This document shows positions 14,289-26,538 of a stretch of DNA of 64,000 bases, piece by piece. This DNA comes from Phorcus lineatus (lineage: Eukaryota > Mollusca > Gastropoda > Trochida > Trochidae), in NCBI GenBank assembly GCA_921293015.1, contig OV121088.1, positions 1,116,001 to 1,180,000 of the forward strand, read 5' to 3'. Under the pieces are notes generated by a model that had not been told where the DNA came from, ran no database searches, and saw nothing but the letters and a program-made list of their open reading frames with translations. Numbering within the stretch: the stretch's first letter is position 1; each line of letters starts with the position of its first letter. Position numbers and translations under genes: made by a program.

Positions 14289-14378
14289 TTAAAGGGACAC
14301 AGAGTATGTTATTGGATACAATTATGGTATTTATACAAGGAACATAAACATTTATGAAACATACTCTGTGTCATTTTA
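14289..14378. mobile_element. Short inverted-repeat element, GGGACACAGAGTATG ends
   Basis: About 85 bp: GGGACACAGAGTATGTT at the left and AACATACTCTGTGTC at the right, a perfect pair over 15 bases. TTAA precedes the left end; the right flank is TTTTA. A lone related end, AGGGCCACAGAGTATG after TTAA, is at about 34640 in ARMH3 intron 24. Confidence 0.7.
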
Positions 14379-14573
14379 CCTATATTCCGCACTATATAAG
14401 ATCGTTGCCTGGTTCATGTAGATGACGTAAAAGAACCAAACATTTCTCTGAATGTCGACAAAGTGGATGCCATTTGGGGAAATCTTGAAATAAGAAATAT
14501 TATTTTAGATAATAATAATAATATTTTTTAGAATAACATTTTTTAGAATAAAGGGAACATTGGTCTTCATGTG

Positions 14574-14665
14574 TGTCATGTTTGTATCACATGTTTGTAT
14601 CACGTGTTTGTATCACATGTTTGTATCACATGCTTGTATCACATGTTTGTATCATATGCTTGTCT
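14574..14665. repeat. 13-bp tandem repeat, about 7 units
   Basis: Units of CATGTTTGTATCA with variants CGTG, CATGC and TATGC. Confidence 0.95.
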
Positions 14666-14793
14666 GGTTAATATTCTTAGAGCGCGACAGCATGGAGACA
14701 GCGGGCAGGTAAGTCCCTTAACACCACAGCGCTGTTTGATTCCCTTCCCGATACGGGACAGTCGATTTGGAAAACAAATATGTCACGGGCGGT

Positions 14794-15182
14794 TTAAGGA
14801 TGTCCGTTCCTCAAATCTAAAGTATTAAACTTTTTTTTCCAAAATATGTTTTTTTTTCAAAAGTTTAGTGTATTTGTTTGAAATATCAACCCCAAAAAAA
14901 TGGGGGTTAGTGTTGGTTTTTTGGAGATACATTAAGACAAAGATCCCTGTGTCAGTCAGAGATTTAACATGGGAGTCAATGGAGAAATGATGAGAAATCT
15001 TAGATTTAAATTAGTTCCTGTATTAAACTTTTTTTTATATGAAAACATGTTTGACTTAACATAAGTTTCTTCCAGTAAAAAGTATAAAATATATATGGTT
15101 CATTTTGGTTTATCTTATAAGAACATTATCATTTAAGGTTATTTGAGTTTTGTCACTGTGACTGAGGAGCGAACATCCTTAA
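14794..15182. mobile_element. TTAA-flanked short transposon, GGATGT ends
   Basis: TTAA on both sides of 381 bp with inverted ends GGATGTCCGTTCCTC and GAGGAGCGAACATCC (two mismatches over about 15). The interior is AT-rich with no coding capacity. piggyBac-type MITE by target site. Confidence 0.82.
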
Positions 15183-18100
15183 ACTGCATTTAGCAAAAAA
15201 CTTCGATGCGAGGAGAAATCACGATTAACAGTTGTATTTAAAGCTCTTAAATCTTATTCAGATCTGTCCTTGGCATTATCATTTTTAAAATGCCTCTCAA
15301 GTATCCGATATGTAAATCTAAACCGAATAACTGTAATTATGAAAACAGTTGTAAAATAGGTTTATGAATTTTAAAGCTTCAAGTTTCATTAAGTGCACTC
15401 ATTGAAAACTAAACCTTACTATAATTGGATTTCACCTAATTGAAATGTTGTAAAAAAAATCTAAACGAAGAATATTAAAAAAATTAATGTATTAAAAATT
15501 TCTTACACATTCCATCTAGTTCCTTTTGAACTATACATCCTATTGCATGAACGCCCTGTTACAAATTTAAAACAGCTCACGAAAGGTTACTGGGAATTTC
15601 AGTGTCAAAATATGTTTATTGTTTTCAAACAATGTAGGCGCTAATTGAGCAATCAACGAAAACACTAATAGAAGAAACTAATTGTATTATTGGTGGCACA
15701 TGTGACCTGACCTTTCTGTACCCACGACAGAGTTAAAGCAATTATTCTCTGCTTCAGTACACGGCAATGAACACCAAAAGTAACTTTTTGAGGAAGGAAT
15801 ATTCCCAGGGGAGCAAAATTATTACCAATGATTCCCTATGGCAAAATTTGAGGATAAAGGGAAAATATGTTTTAAATCTTGTTAGTTGACAATAGCTTGT
15901 CATCGCCAGATGATTCTGACATGCGCAGTTACATAAACCGATTATAAAATAGATTTTGAGACATTATGATTAATTCCTGATTGATGTTCCAGGATGCAGG
16001 TTTTGAAAAATTATACTTGTCATGATTTTCTATTTCTGTCAAAATCTCACAATGCCATTTACGTCGCAAAAGTACGTTTTGTACGACCAAACAATACATA
16101 CAAGTTTGATATGACAAAATGTTTTGCAGATGTTAGCATAATTCTTAAATCCAAATAAGTTGTCCCTTATCAAACTAAGAGTTCTAACACACTTGGACAT
16201 GTTCTTTTCAAGAAATGAATTATTTGTTAACTGGTTGTATGAATATATACATACTATTGACAGAGATATGATAAATATAATCAAATTTAACGATTGAGTA
16301 CGCAGAAAACCTCAGATGAATGAGTCATGTGCTATTGGGTTCCTATTCGAAAACAAATTTGATATATTTAAGTAATATATTCTATACAAAAATGAATGAA
16401 TTCGACTGTTAAACTTATAATTATTTTAATTTTATTTTCTGTTATGCAATATTGATTGTTTTTAATGCAGCTCTCTCTTCTCGTGTTACGCCCTGCTGAA
16501 ACAGTTTTATTATCAAATTCTGATTTTCTGTATATGAATACGATATGCTAAGAGAACAAGGCTTGTCTTATGTTTTATAAGTATTGTTTAAGAATAAATG
16601 TCATACAATAACAATTTACGTCACAAATCAGGAAAATGAACCTCTTTGTTCTCAAGTCGCGTACTCATAAAATGTTTTAATGTTGAACTCTGATTTTTTT
16701 TAACCATAACTTTAAATACGATGTGCTTAAATTGCGAGTCTTGTATAGTAATGTGATATAATCTTGTTATTCACAAAAGTTAAAATAAAGGCTGGTCAAT
16801 ATATGTTTTATTTGAAACTCTGATCTCATTGACAAACTGTCATTTCTTGACCTTGTTCGTATCCGGGTTATTTCTTTCACTATTAGTTCATTTCAAAATT
16901 AGATTTGTATTATAACGTCGAATACATCATATGAGAGAAGGAACTATATATATCACTGAGGTTGATCCGTTACTGAAAACTTTATAAAATATCTAAAAAT
17001 GGAAATGGAGAGTTTCTATATTAAATAAGATAATCAAATATAAACAGTGAAACAATCGACACGAAGGTTTTGTCAATAGAATTGACAAGATGCAGACCAA
17101 CAATTTGTTAGATTAGCTAGTTACCTAGTGTCGTATTACCGAAGTATATTCGTGAATACACCTGTCGGTAACTCATAAATAGTAAAAAATATATTCTTAC
17201 ATCCGCATCCATATGACATTATCTGAGAGTAAAGAATTTAAGAACGCAAATACAAGCATAACGCTTACATTTTAAACTTATGTGCGAATTCATACAACGT
17301 TTGTAACTCAAATATAGAACATCGATTCTCAATCTTTATCGGTGTCAACACGTGGCATCAAGAAGGTAAAACTCGGTTTGTTTTACATCGAATAAACACT
17401 GAAAGTTTGAGACTACAAATCTATTTTATAAGACATTTTACATAGTTTGATTAGGTTTGTGAATACATGGATTCGTATATAGTGACCAATAAGTACTAGG
17501 ATGGAACAAAACTGAAAAGATACACAGCTCACGTCAGTTATATCTGAAAATGTCAGCCATCCGGAAGATCCAGAAGACAAGAAATACATACAGCATCCGG
17601 CCGTTAATTCCCGAATATTTCAATTCCCATGTTGATAGTTGATATGACGAAATGACAAGATGTTAGATGTTTGTAAAACATGCACAATCAAAACTCACCT
17701 TAAATCTGAAACACAATCGATGCTTATTATGACAAGGAATTCTATCTTTTTGAGTAAACTACTAATTCCCTCTAGCAAATACTTACTTGTTTCATTATTT
17801 AAAACGACGATCTTTTTAGGTTTTACGTGTAAGTTGCGAATTTTTAAAAACAACGTGAAGACGAATATGATGACACAAATGAGAACCTTGTCACCCCTTT
17901 AAAGAAGCAGCTGTCATCGTGTGTTTGTACTTGTTAACCTGCCTCTAGTGACATTGGAAAAAATGGCAATTGTAGCCAGACAAGTGCTACCGGTTAACCG
18001 ACCCATGCGGTTTGCATGATACGTTCAGTAACTTTTGTACTTTTGTAAGATTGATGTGTCTGCATATTGACAAGCGCCTGCAAGGAAATAGAATAGTTGC

Positions 18101-18324
18101 TCATGTCGTCAAGCACATACCAGAAAATGGAATATTGTTACAAGAGTTCCTACCTTGCGCGGAGCTGACGTAAGTGTTTTCCTGGGTATCCATGCGTACT
18201 GTTGTGTTGATAAGCGCCATAGCTTGCTCAGACTTATATACCCTTCTTGAAGACGGGCTCACACCTTGCAGGGAGAAACCTCATCACCTGTGTAAGAGTT
18301 CCCACACCTTCTCAGACTCCGTAG

Positions 18325-18387
18325 GAGATGAAGAAGTTACAGAACATACAGACCAAACTGAAGGCGATCTTTGATCTCGACTCCTAA
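18325..18387 (+). other. Uncertain terminal-exon-like segment
   Basis: After a pyrimidine-rich acceptor (CTCAGACTCCGTAG) the frame reads EMKKLQNIQTKLKAIFDLDS and stop, which looks like the helical C-terminus of a protein. Too short to recognise. No upstream exon found. Confidence 0.2.
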
Positions 18388-18474
18388 AGCATCAATTCTT
18401 CTGGCAAAATGTTCATTGGAAAGATGGCTTTGGCTTTTGACCTATGACCTCGGTTGGTGTATGGTTAGGCAACA

Positions 18475-18612
18475 ATGGCCAGTGATGTTTATGAGAAGGA
18501 CCCGAATCGGCCAAATCACGAAGTCTGTGACGGCAGTGGTGGTAACTCCTCGTGCAATCTCCTGACCCGGAAGTCGGGCGCTGTCAGGAGTCCGGACACA
18601 ACCCTGTTCTGA
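18475..18612 (+). other. Uncertain 45-codon open frame
   Basis: ATG in a good context (ACAATGG) opens MASDVYEKDPNRPNHEVCDG, then SGGNSSCNLLTRKSG, and stops at 18610-18612. The hydrophilic composition looks more coding-like than its surroundings, but there is no family match. Could be a first exon with a donor at GGTGGTAACT or simply chance. Confidence 0.2.
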
Positions 18613-21225
18613 AATTAAGAAGCAGCTGGTTCTGAGATGGCGCAACTTTAATTTGAAAACTCATTGCGCAGTCTCACCTGTGAATCGCATTCCACAAAGT
18701 AGCGTCAAAAAATAATCAAAGATTCTTTTTTGCTGCGTATTGGGAACCGGCGACAATGTTGTTAAAGGGCAGAGTGTAACAGAAGTTTATTGCTTTCTCT
18801 GCAGGTGACCCTGGGGCTCTGGGCCCGGGCTGCAATTACAATTAGACAATGAAAAAAAGACCAATTACAATTCATAAAAAGAGGTTGTTAGATTATTGAC
18901 CAAGGGAGGTTTGTGGAGCGCGCCATTGACTTTGAGTTCAGATGGTGTCGAGCAACTTCTATAGACAATGCCCAGGAGAGTTGGCAAGAAAACAGTGATT
19001 ACTAAATAACACCCAGGGCTCTCAGGGGCGCTGTAGCCTACTGACGTTATTTAGACTTGATTACAATAAGTGTCAATAACTCCACGTAACTATGCTCGTA
19101 TCTTCAAGTGGCGACCCTCATTTCAGAACGCGATGCCTCTCTTAAAACTACAAATAACAAAATGTATTGAAGTTTTACAAAGACAGTTTTCCTAAATTGA
19201 CGTTTTAAAATTGAAATTGAAATCGTTTTGCATGAATTTGAGAAATGGAAGGAAATGTATTTCTATGCAAATTTATTGGGAACCTAAATAGCCTCAGTCA
19301 ATACAGCAATTTCATTCAAATAATGTCAAACATTTCTTTCCAGAATGTTTCTATCTATTTCGGCCATTACAATACGATGGTCCAGTGTAATTTCGAAACA
19401 GGAAATACATCAGGAAGTTCATAGAATTAGCTCCCTTGAGTTGTCTACACCACAGAGATTGATTAAATCAGCAGCTGCGGATTCCGCTGACGAATTAAAG
19501 AAATCCTTACTGTCCTCTTGATTGAGATTCAGTTGTATTCAATTAATGTACGAGCTTCGTTTGATTACGAAAAGTCTCCTGTAATATGATGGAACTCATA
19601 CTACAGTTATAAACAGTGCAATCCATTTCAACGTCATTTTGGGTAACATATAACAAACCATGAGAAATATGTTGTTATATTTGTGAAAGCGCACAAGCAC
19701 CTTACACTGGGAGAGTCCAAGGCTAATTAAGCAAGTTAACTGAACCATTGCGACTCGCTTTCCATTTGGTTCTCCCTACCTTGCGCTGGCTTACGTTTCA
19801 TTCGTTACTATCCGTACCCGAAGTACTAATTATACAGGGTCTCTTAAATAGCAGGAAAACATCTTTAAGAAGAAAACCAATTTTTTCAAAGGCGTGATTC
19901 ATAAAAAAAATATTTCCTGTGACTTGGCACCTTAACGTCATGAATTCCTTATGACGGAGCTACCGCTGTGTGTGGAGAATGTTTAACTCTTGCTTGAAGG
20001 AAATCATTAGAAGAACATAATGAATCTAGGATTATTATTATCTAGGATATTCTAATCTTAAGAATACTCTGGTCATGAACGTGTAAGTAATCATATTCGA
20101 AACATTTTTTCTATCAAAATCACGAACTTACAAGAGCTTCCAGAGTGAGATGGTGAATATGTTTGGTACAGAGTCCGACAGATGGTACTGTTGGTTTTCA
20201 GGACACGGATTGGGAGAGGTAGTGGCCATGGGCCATTTCGCACATTGGATGAAAAAAATGGCCAATTGAAATTAGAACATTTTAAAAATGGAAATGATTG
20301 AAAGGAAAGTATGTGGCAAATCGTATGTGCTGGAACGCAATCAGGATCGGGCGTAAATATTTAATGCTTTCCCACACCTACCAGTGACGTCATTAGAACA
20401 ATGCGAGAAACATAGCCACGTGATCTAGGAACCAGATATATGAGAATTGTGATACATCTTGTAAAACATTATAAATTGGAAATATCAGTTTCATGATGAG
20501 TAAATCTTGCTTGTGAGGTTTCGTCTGTATCAACCACATGTACCATCTTACTGGGAGCAACATTTTTAAAAATGAAATGTCTAATGAAATAAATATGGAA
20601 CAGAATAGAATACTGGTTCTTAATTTCAGCTTTGGCCTTAGCGCTAAGGTTTCTATAGCATTGTTAAGGCACGGCAATTGCAACTTATCACTCAAAGACT
20701 GAGAAAGATTCCAATGCTAGCAAGGGAAATGTAATCTTACAATAATGACGGCATCTTATTGCATAACTGTATGCACATCTTATTTTCTTGGACCCTTGGT
20801 TTAACAATACATTATTGGACGGTCCTAGTCAGTCACTTAAACTGCTTTCGATATTAAATGAGCTTAAACAAAATCCTTTCCATGGATAAAACCTACCATA
20901 TTAACGCAAAACGGTGTGAGTATATTCTGAAAGATAAATATAAATCATGTAATTTATAGTGATAGTGAATTTAAGATACATCCATATTACGAAGCAACGA
21001 GAACTTTCAGGTCGGTAAACGCGGTGTGATTGTCTAAAAATGATTTTCAAATATATTTTTGATCAAATTCCTACTATGTTCAAGGAAAAACAGGGCTTGT
21101 TCTTTACAATAAAGAAATGTATTCCATTTGAAAAATAGTGTACCAAATGAAAAAACAACGGCTGTATGAAAAGTATGTCAGAAAATTGCCAATTTCATAA
21201 TGTTTTATGGCAATGTAGAAGGTCC

Positions 21226-21431
21226 TTAAAGAGCCACTCAGTGATTTTAATAACACATTATTTACCTTTAATGCGAACCTAAAGGTCACATGTGGTGATA
21301 TAAAATCAAAAAATCTTAACTTTTCATGTCCAAAAGCCTCGGACTTATGACAAATACTGGTTTTCCATGAAAATCTAAAAACAGGCTTATAAATGAACAG
21401 AGGTGTAGATATCACGTCCAATATATTATTA

Positions 21432-21511
<80 letters not shown>

Positions 21512-21774
21512 TTAACCTAACAAACACTTTCAACTCCTAACTGCGCTCCTGACTGTTTTAGATAAGTCTCCAAAATTACATTTGACTATTTGACGCGCTT
21601 TACTGTCCGGTGTTCGATCATAATTGCGACGTTCCACATTCATATTGTCACTGTAAAAAACCAATTAGATTTAAAATGTGTCTTTTTGGTAACAGTCGAT
21701 ACTTCGCGCTCAAATGTCACCATTGATTAAGTATGGCATGTATGACTCCAACAACTCACGGAGTGGCTCTTTAA
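21226..21774. mobile_element. TTAA-flanked short transposon, AGAGCCACTC family, copy 1
   Basis: About 550 bp, bounded by TTAA (21226-21229 and 21771-21774) with inverted ends AGAGCCACTCAGTGA and CGGAGTGGCTCT. Same body as the copy at 55.1-55.6 kb. An ATT microsatellite has expanded in its centre. No transposase. Confidence 0.87.
21424..21513. repeat. (ATT)n microsatellite inside transposon copy 1
   Basis: About 30 ATT units, with two ATC interruptions near 21450. It sits where the sister copy at 55.3 kb has a short AT-rich stretch (ATATACATGGATACTAG), so it grew after insertion. Confidence 0.97.
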
Positions 21775-21916
21775 ATGGGATTCACTCGTACTGCCCCTGT
21801 AACTCAAACACCAGTAGTGTATGTATCCGCCACGAGCCTTAACCCCTCCTCGACAACGGAGTGCCATATCCATATCACAAATTTACGGTAATATTGCATT
21901 GTCAGACTGTGACCTT

Positions 21917-22030
21917 TTCGGGTTGAGTTCCATGCGGGATTCGAACCAATAAAATCAGAGAATGTCACGCTGGCGGTGGTGCCATTCTCTGAGGGTGTGA
22001 GTTCGAATCCCGCCAGGAACTCGATCCGAA
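21917..22030. repeat. Fold-back of two tRNA-like 3' halves
   Basis: The left arm, read on the minus strand, has GGTTCGAATCCCGCATGGAA. The right arm on the plus strand has AGTTCGAATCCCGCCAGGAA. CAGAGAATG and CATTCTCTG close the inner stem around a 19-base loop. Each arm keeps a clear B box. Likely two inverted SINE heads or a rearranged tRNA-Ser/Leu type head. Confidence 0.65.
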
Positions 22031-25000
22031 AAGTACAAGAATTTGTACTATTGCAGATAGTGTCATACCAAATATAACAAACATACAAATCAGGTGTTGC
22101 TTCAAATTGTATCACCAGTATATATAGAATAAAATAGTATTCACATACCTTACGAGAGGGTCGTGATCTGTATCTGAGCAAGGGCCGGTCTGCTTTGTAT
22201 ATGCATAGCGTGCGTGTTGGTATTAAATTCAAATTGAAACAAATATTTCTCTTTCTAACTCTTATTATGTCATTAGTCAAAATAAAAACAATGGTGGTAA
22301 TTCGTTTCGAGAATCCGCATTTCTTTCTCAATGGTTTAACATTAAGACGTTCATAACAGTGTCCATAAGTCTTCAGAATTGTCTGTTACATAACAAACAA
22401 AAACAGGGACACGTGATAAATTAATTCCATAGATCAATTATTCAAGCTGAAGAAAATACATGTTGCGTGTGAATTATCTTTCCTTAGAGCGCGAGTTATG
22501 TAAAATGTTAAAAATCAAAGAAGATTGATAATTCATTCAGAACATGATCCAGACACCTCACTCATTGAAACGTGTAAGTTAAGGAATCAACAAATATTTC
22601 AAAAATGGGTTTGGAATGAGAGTGAAATCTCAAGAATTAGTTCTATGTTTTATTATGATAAACAAAGTAAAAATTGTGAGTTATATTCTCTCCTTTTATA
22701 GTGGTGAAACATTTTAGTTAGGATCGATTCATGAAATGTTGGCAATATATATAAATAACAAAACCAATATCTTTATCAACTGGTGGAGCAGTGAGGCTGC
22801 TTTCAGACCGTTGTGGAGAGGAAAGCATTTGATAGAATGCGTTCAAATACCGCTAGAGTCAATTTCTAAAAACTTTTATTCCTTGGAACACCGCCGGTCG
22901 ATTTTAATCGGACAGTACTAGCTCTCGTTACACGTGTCCAGCAAAACAATTATTGCAATTATAAAAAAAAAAGATAAAATAATAATGATTATATTGTAAT
23001 TATAATATATGGTCCAAAGAAAGATATTTACGATCATAAGAGATTGTACAAACAAAACTGAACTAAATTGCTTCGATGGTGATGGAAGATAGATAGTTTC
23101 AGATTTGCGTCAAGCTAAGGAGTAACTTTTGAGAGAACATCCATCTAAAATAAAAAAGACACATAGTTGATTATACATTTCGCCTGAAAATCCCTTTTCC
23201 TTTCTTATCTTATGTAATGCCTTCTCTTTATGTTTCAGATATTTTGTACAAATAAAATAAATCTGGCATTTTCTAGACGTATAATTTCAATAAAATAACA
23301 ATCTTAATGGAAATTATCTGCCTGACTGGTTGTGTCTATTTGGTCGGCACAACGCTATTACATCACTGATCGGTTTAAGTAGAAATCCTCTTAGACGATT
23401 GAGTCGGTGCCCGCAGACGACATTTCTTCGTCACTGGTAGAGTGATTCCCGCCATGAAGTCAATGCCCGCAGCAGACGTGAATCGATTCCCTCATCCTAT
23501 TCAATCCCATTGATAAGCGAGTCGCAACCCTTTAGTTTCTGAGAATAGGTTACGAGAGCCAACGAGACTAGTGGCAGTTAGTGTTGACCAAGAGGTCGAG
23601 CATCATGTAATATCAACACTGTACCACGGAGAGAGGGATGGTTTCAAGTTCAATTTATTTCTCTATATAGTTGGGTAGACATAGATCTATTGAGTTCATG
23701 CTGTACGGCGTTCAGGTTTACCTTCTTTTGTTGTGTTAACATAAGGACGGTATTGGCTTTGAATTATCGAAACAAGTTTCGGAATTACATGAGAGTACAA
23801 GGGAGTGCATGGGAGTACAAGGAAGTACGAGAATGTATAGTTAAAAGGTGCAAGTGGTGGTGATGAAATATTTTACACACAAATATACTCCAACACTATT
23901 TCTATAGACAAAACAAACGGTCTCCTGACCAAACAATAAAGTTACTTAGTTTTAATTGGTGTATATGTAGCTAAGGAATTAATTTGCGCTTCATCGGTGT
24001 AATGCTGGAATACATTTATACAATAAATTTCCCTCCAGAAAAAATAAAAGAATTTGTATAAAAGCTATTTAAAAGATTTTTGATTTTCCATACACACATT
24101 TACCTTATTTGAAAAGATAATGGAAAATGTGTTTTTAAACGTAACCTGAAAGAAACCGTGTCTGTTGCAAGAGGCGTAATGGAAATGAATGGAACATATA
24201 ACTTTTGAACTATCCCTCATCTACTTCTTATTCTGAAAGATTTAATATTTGACTAGTTTTTATGTTAAATCATGGTTGAAAATAAACTGTTGATTGAATT
24301 CAAACAGGAATCTATTGAACACTGTCCGGCTGTTGGATAGAAGGTTCTTTTATGTTGAAGCTAAACAGGCAGGTATGTCGAAAGTAACATTTCAAAAGCA
24401 AAGTTTAGATAACATCGATAAATCGTACATATGGGCATTGCTGAACACCTGTAACTGTTTGTTGAAAGAAACCTTACTGAACAGTCTATTCACAGAATCA
24501 CACCCTATGAAACTACCCGGCATTTTGTTTGATTTACCAGTGAACCATTTCCACAGGCATATATGGCAAACAACTATGCCACATAATGTCAGTCACTAAT
24601 ATATATAAAGTTTGGCAAGAATTTCTGAGTAGGCAAAAGTAAAGACAACTGACAATCAAAACCTATGGGTATGGTCGCTACATAGATGTTACAGAGGTTT
24701 TGAAGCCAAACAAGGGGAAGGGGAATTTACACGATTCTCACCTGCATTTGAAAACGCTGCCCATGGGCCTGTAGTTGCAAGTTTCAAGACACTCTTAAGA
24801 CACTGTCAAACGTCTCATACTTTGAGACTTACATCAAGCTGTCCTTAACTTGTGGGTTCACCTGAGAAAAGGCAAATGCACTTACTGAAATCTGAAAAAA
24901 CTAAGGACAGTTATGGACAGTCATTTTACTTAATTTGGTTGTTGCATTATTTTGGCTCAGTGTTCGACAGTCAACATGGCATTCTACCATACATGAACTG

Positions 25001-25343
25001 GCAATATCATTCATGGCACAAGGATTGTATGAGGCACTTGAAAGTGCTAGTTGGTGTTTGAGTCAACCTTGCCATCCTTCGCATGATTCATGAATGAGCT
25101 GTACAATGAGCTTGATGATGCATTTGGCGAAAACAAAGTCACAAAGCTTTAACTTGATTTAAATTCATGTCCGCCAGGTAAAAGTCCACCACTAACATAA
25201 ATTTTCAAAATATGACATCCTTCCTAGTCTTTAACATTGAATTTGAAACAGTACGCTGTCCACTCTTAATGAACTTGCCTCATCACCTCATTTCTGTCAG
25301 TCATGGAATTCCATCCGAGTTGTCATGGACTAACACTTGCAGA
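22031..25343. other. No gene recognised, 22.0-25.3 kb
   Basis: AT-rich, with a GC-richer patch at 23.35-23.65 kb. Between 24.3 and 25.2 kb several open segments in different frames suggest a decayed coding remnant, perhaps of a DNA transposon, but I cannot name a family. Confidence 0.4.
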
Positions 25344-26538
25344 TTCATGTAATATTGATGTTCCACTGCATGGAACAGGAGGTATGCATGTAATGTTGAT
25401 GTTCCACTGAATGGAACAGGAGGTATGCATGTAATATTGATGTTCCACTGAATGGAACAGGAGGTATGCATGTAATATTGATGTTCCACTGAATGGAACA
25501 GGAGGTATGCATGTAATGTTGATGTTCCACTGAATGGAACAGGAGGTATGCATGTAATATTGATGTTCCACTGCATGGAACAGGAGGTATGCATGTAATG
25601 TTGATGTTCCACTGCATGGAACAGGAGGTATGCATGTAATGTTGATGTTCCACTGCATGGAACAGGAGGTATGCATGTAATATTGATGTTCCACTGAATG
25701 GAACAGGAGGTATGCATGTAATATTGATGTTCCACTGCATGGAACGGGAGGTATGCATGTAATATTGATGTTCCACTGCATGGAACGGGAGGTATGCATG
25801 TAATATTGATGTTCCACTGCATGGAACGGGAGGTATGCATGTAATATTGATGTTCCACTGCATGGAACGGGAGGTATGCATGTAATATTGATGTTCCACT
25901 GCATGGAACGGGAGGTATGCATGTAATATTGATGTTCCACTGCATGGAACGGGAGGTATGCATGTAATATTGATGTTCCACTGCATGGAACAGGAGGTAA
26001 TATTGATGTTCCACTGCATGGAACGGGAGGTATGCATGTAATATTGATGTTCCACTGCATGGAACGGGAGGTATGCATGTAATATTGATGTTCCACTGCA
26101 TGGAACAGGAGGTATGCATGTAATATTGATGTTCCACCGCATGGAACAGGAGGTATGCATGTAATGTTGATGTTCCACTGCATGGAACAGGAGGTATGCA
26201 TGTAATGTTGATGTTCCACTGCATGGAACGGGAGGTATGCATGTAATATTGATGTTCCACCGAATGGAACAGGAGGTATGCATGTAATGTTGATGTTCCA
26301 CTGCATGGAACAGGAGGTATGCATGTAATATTGATGTTCCACCGCATGGAACAGGAGGTATGCATGTAATGTTGATGTTCCACTGCATGGAACAGGAGGT
26401 ATGCATGTAATGTTGATGTTCCACTGCATGGAACGGGAGGTAAGCATGTAATATTGATGTTCCACTGAATGGAACAGGAGGTATGCATGTAATATTGATG
26501 TTCCTGCGCATGGAACAGGAGGTATGCATGTAATATTA
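25344..26538. repeat. 41-bp minisatellite, about 29 units
   Basis: The unit contains GTAATATTGATGTTCCACTG and CATGGAACAGGAGGTATG. Three main variable sites are ATA/ATG, CTGCAT/CTGAAT and AACAGG/AACGGG. One unit near 26000 lacks about 8 bp. GTTCCA...TGGAAC can form a 6-bp stem in each unit. The minus strand has no stop in any frame and 41 is not a multiple of three, so long open frames there are a by-product. Confidence 0.97.

Larger units (their letters stand above)
15183..21225. other. No confident gene, 15.2-21.2 kb
   Basis: Mostly AT-rich. The stretch 17.9-19.1 kb is richer in GC and contains the two short candidate coding segments listed separately. No mobile element ends recognised. Confidence 0.5.

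Noticed and set aside
21804-22331. 175-codon minus-strand open frame
   Set aside because: It runs through a fold-back of tRNA-like sequences and unrelated flanks; no family, domain or splice support.
24294-25061. Two open frames of 101 and 69 codons that might be one gene
   Set aside because: Different frames with stops between, no splice signals and no recognised domain; at most a decayed transposon remnant.
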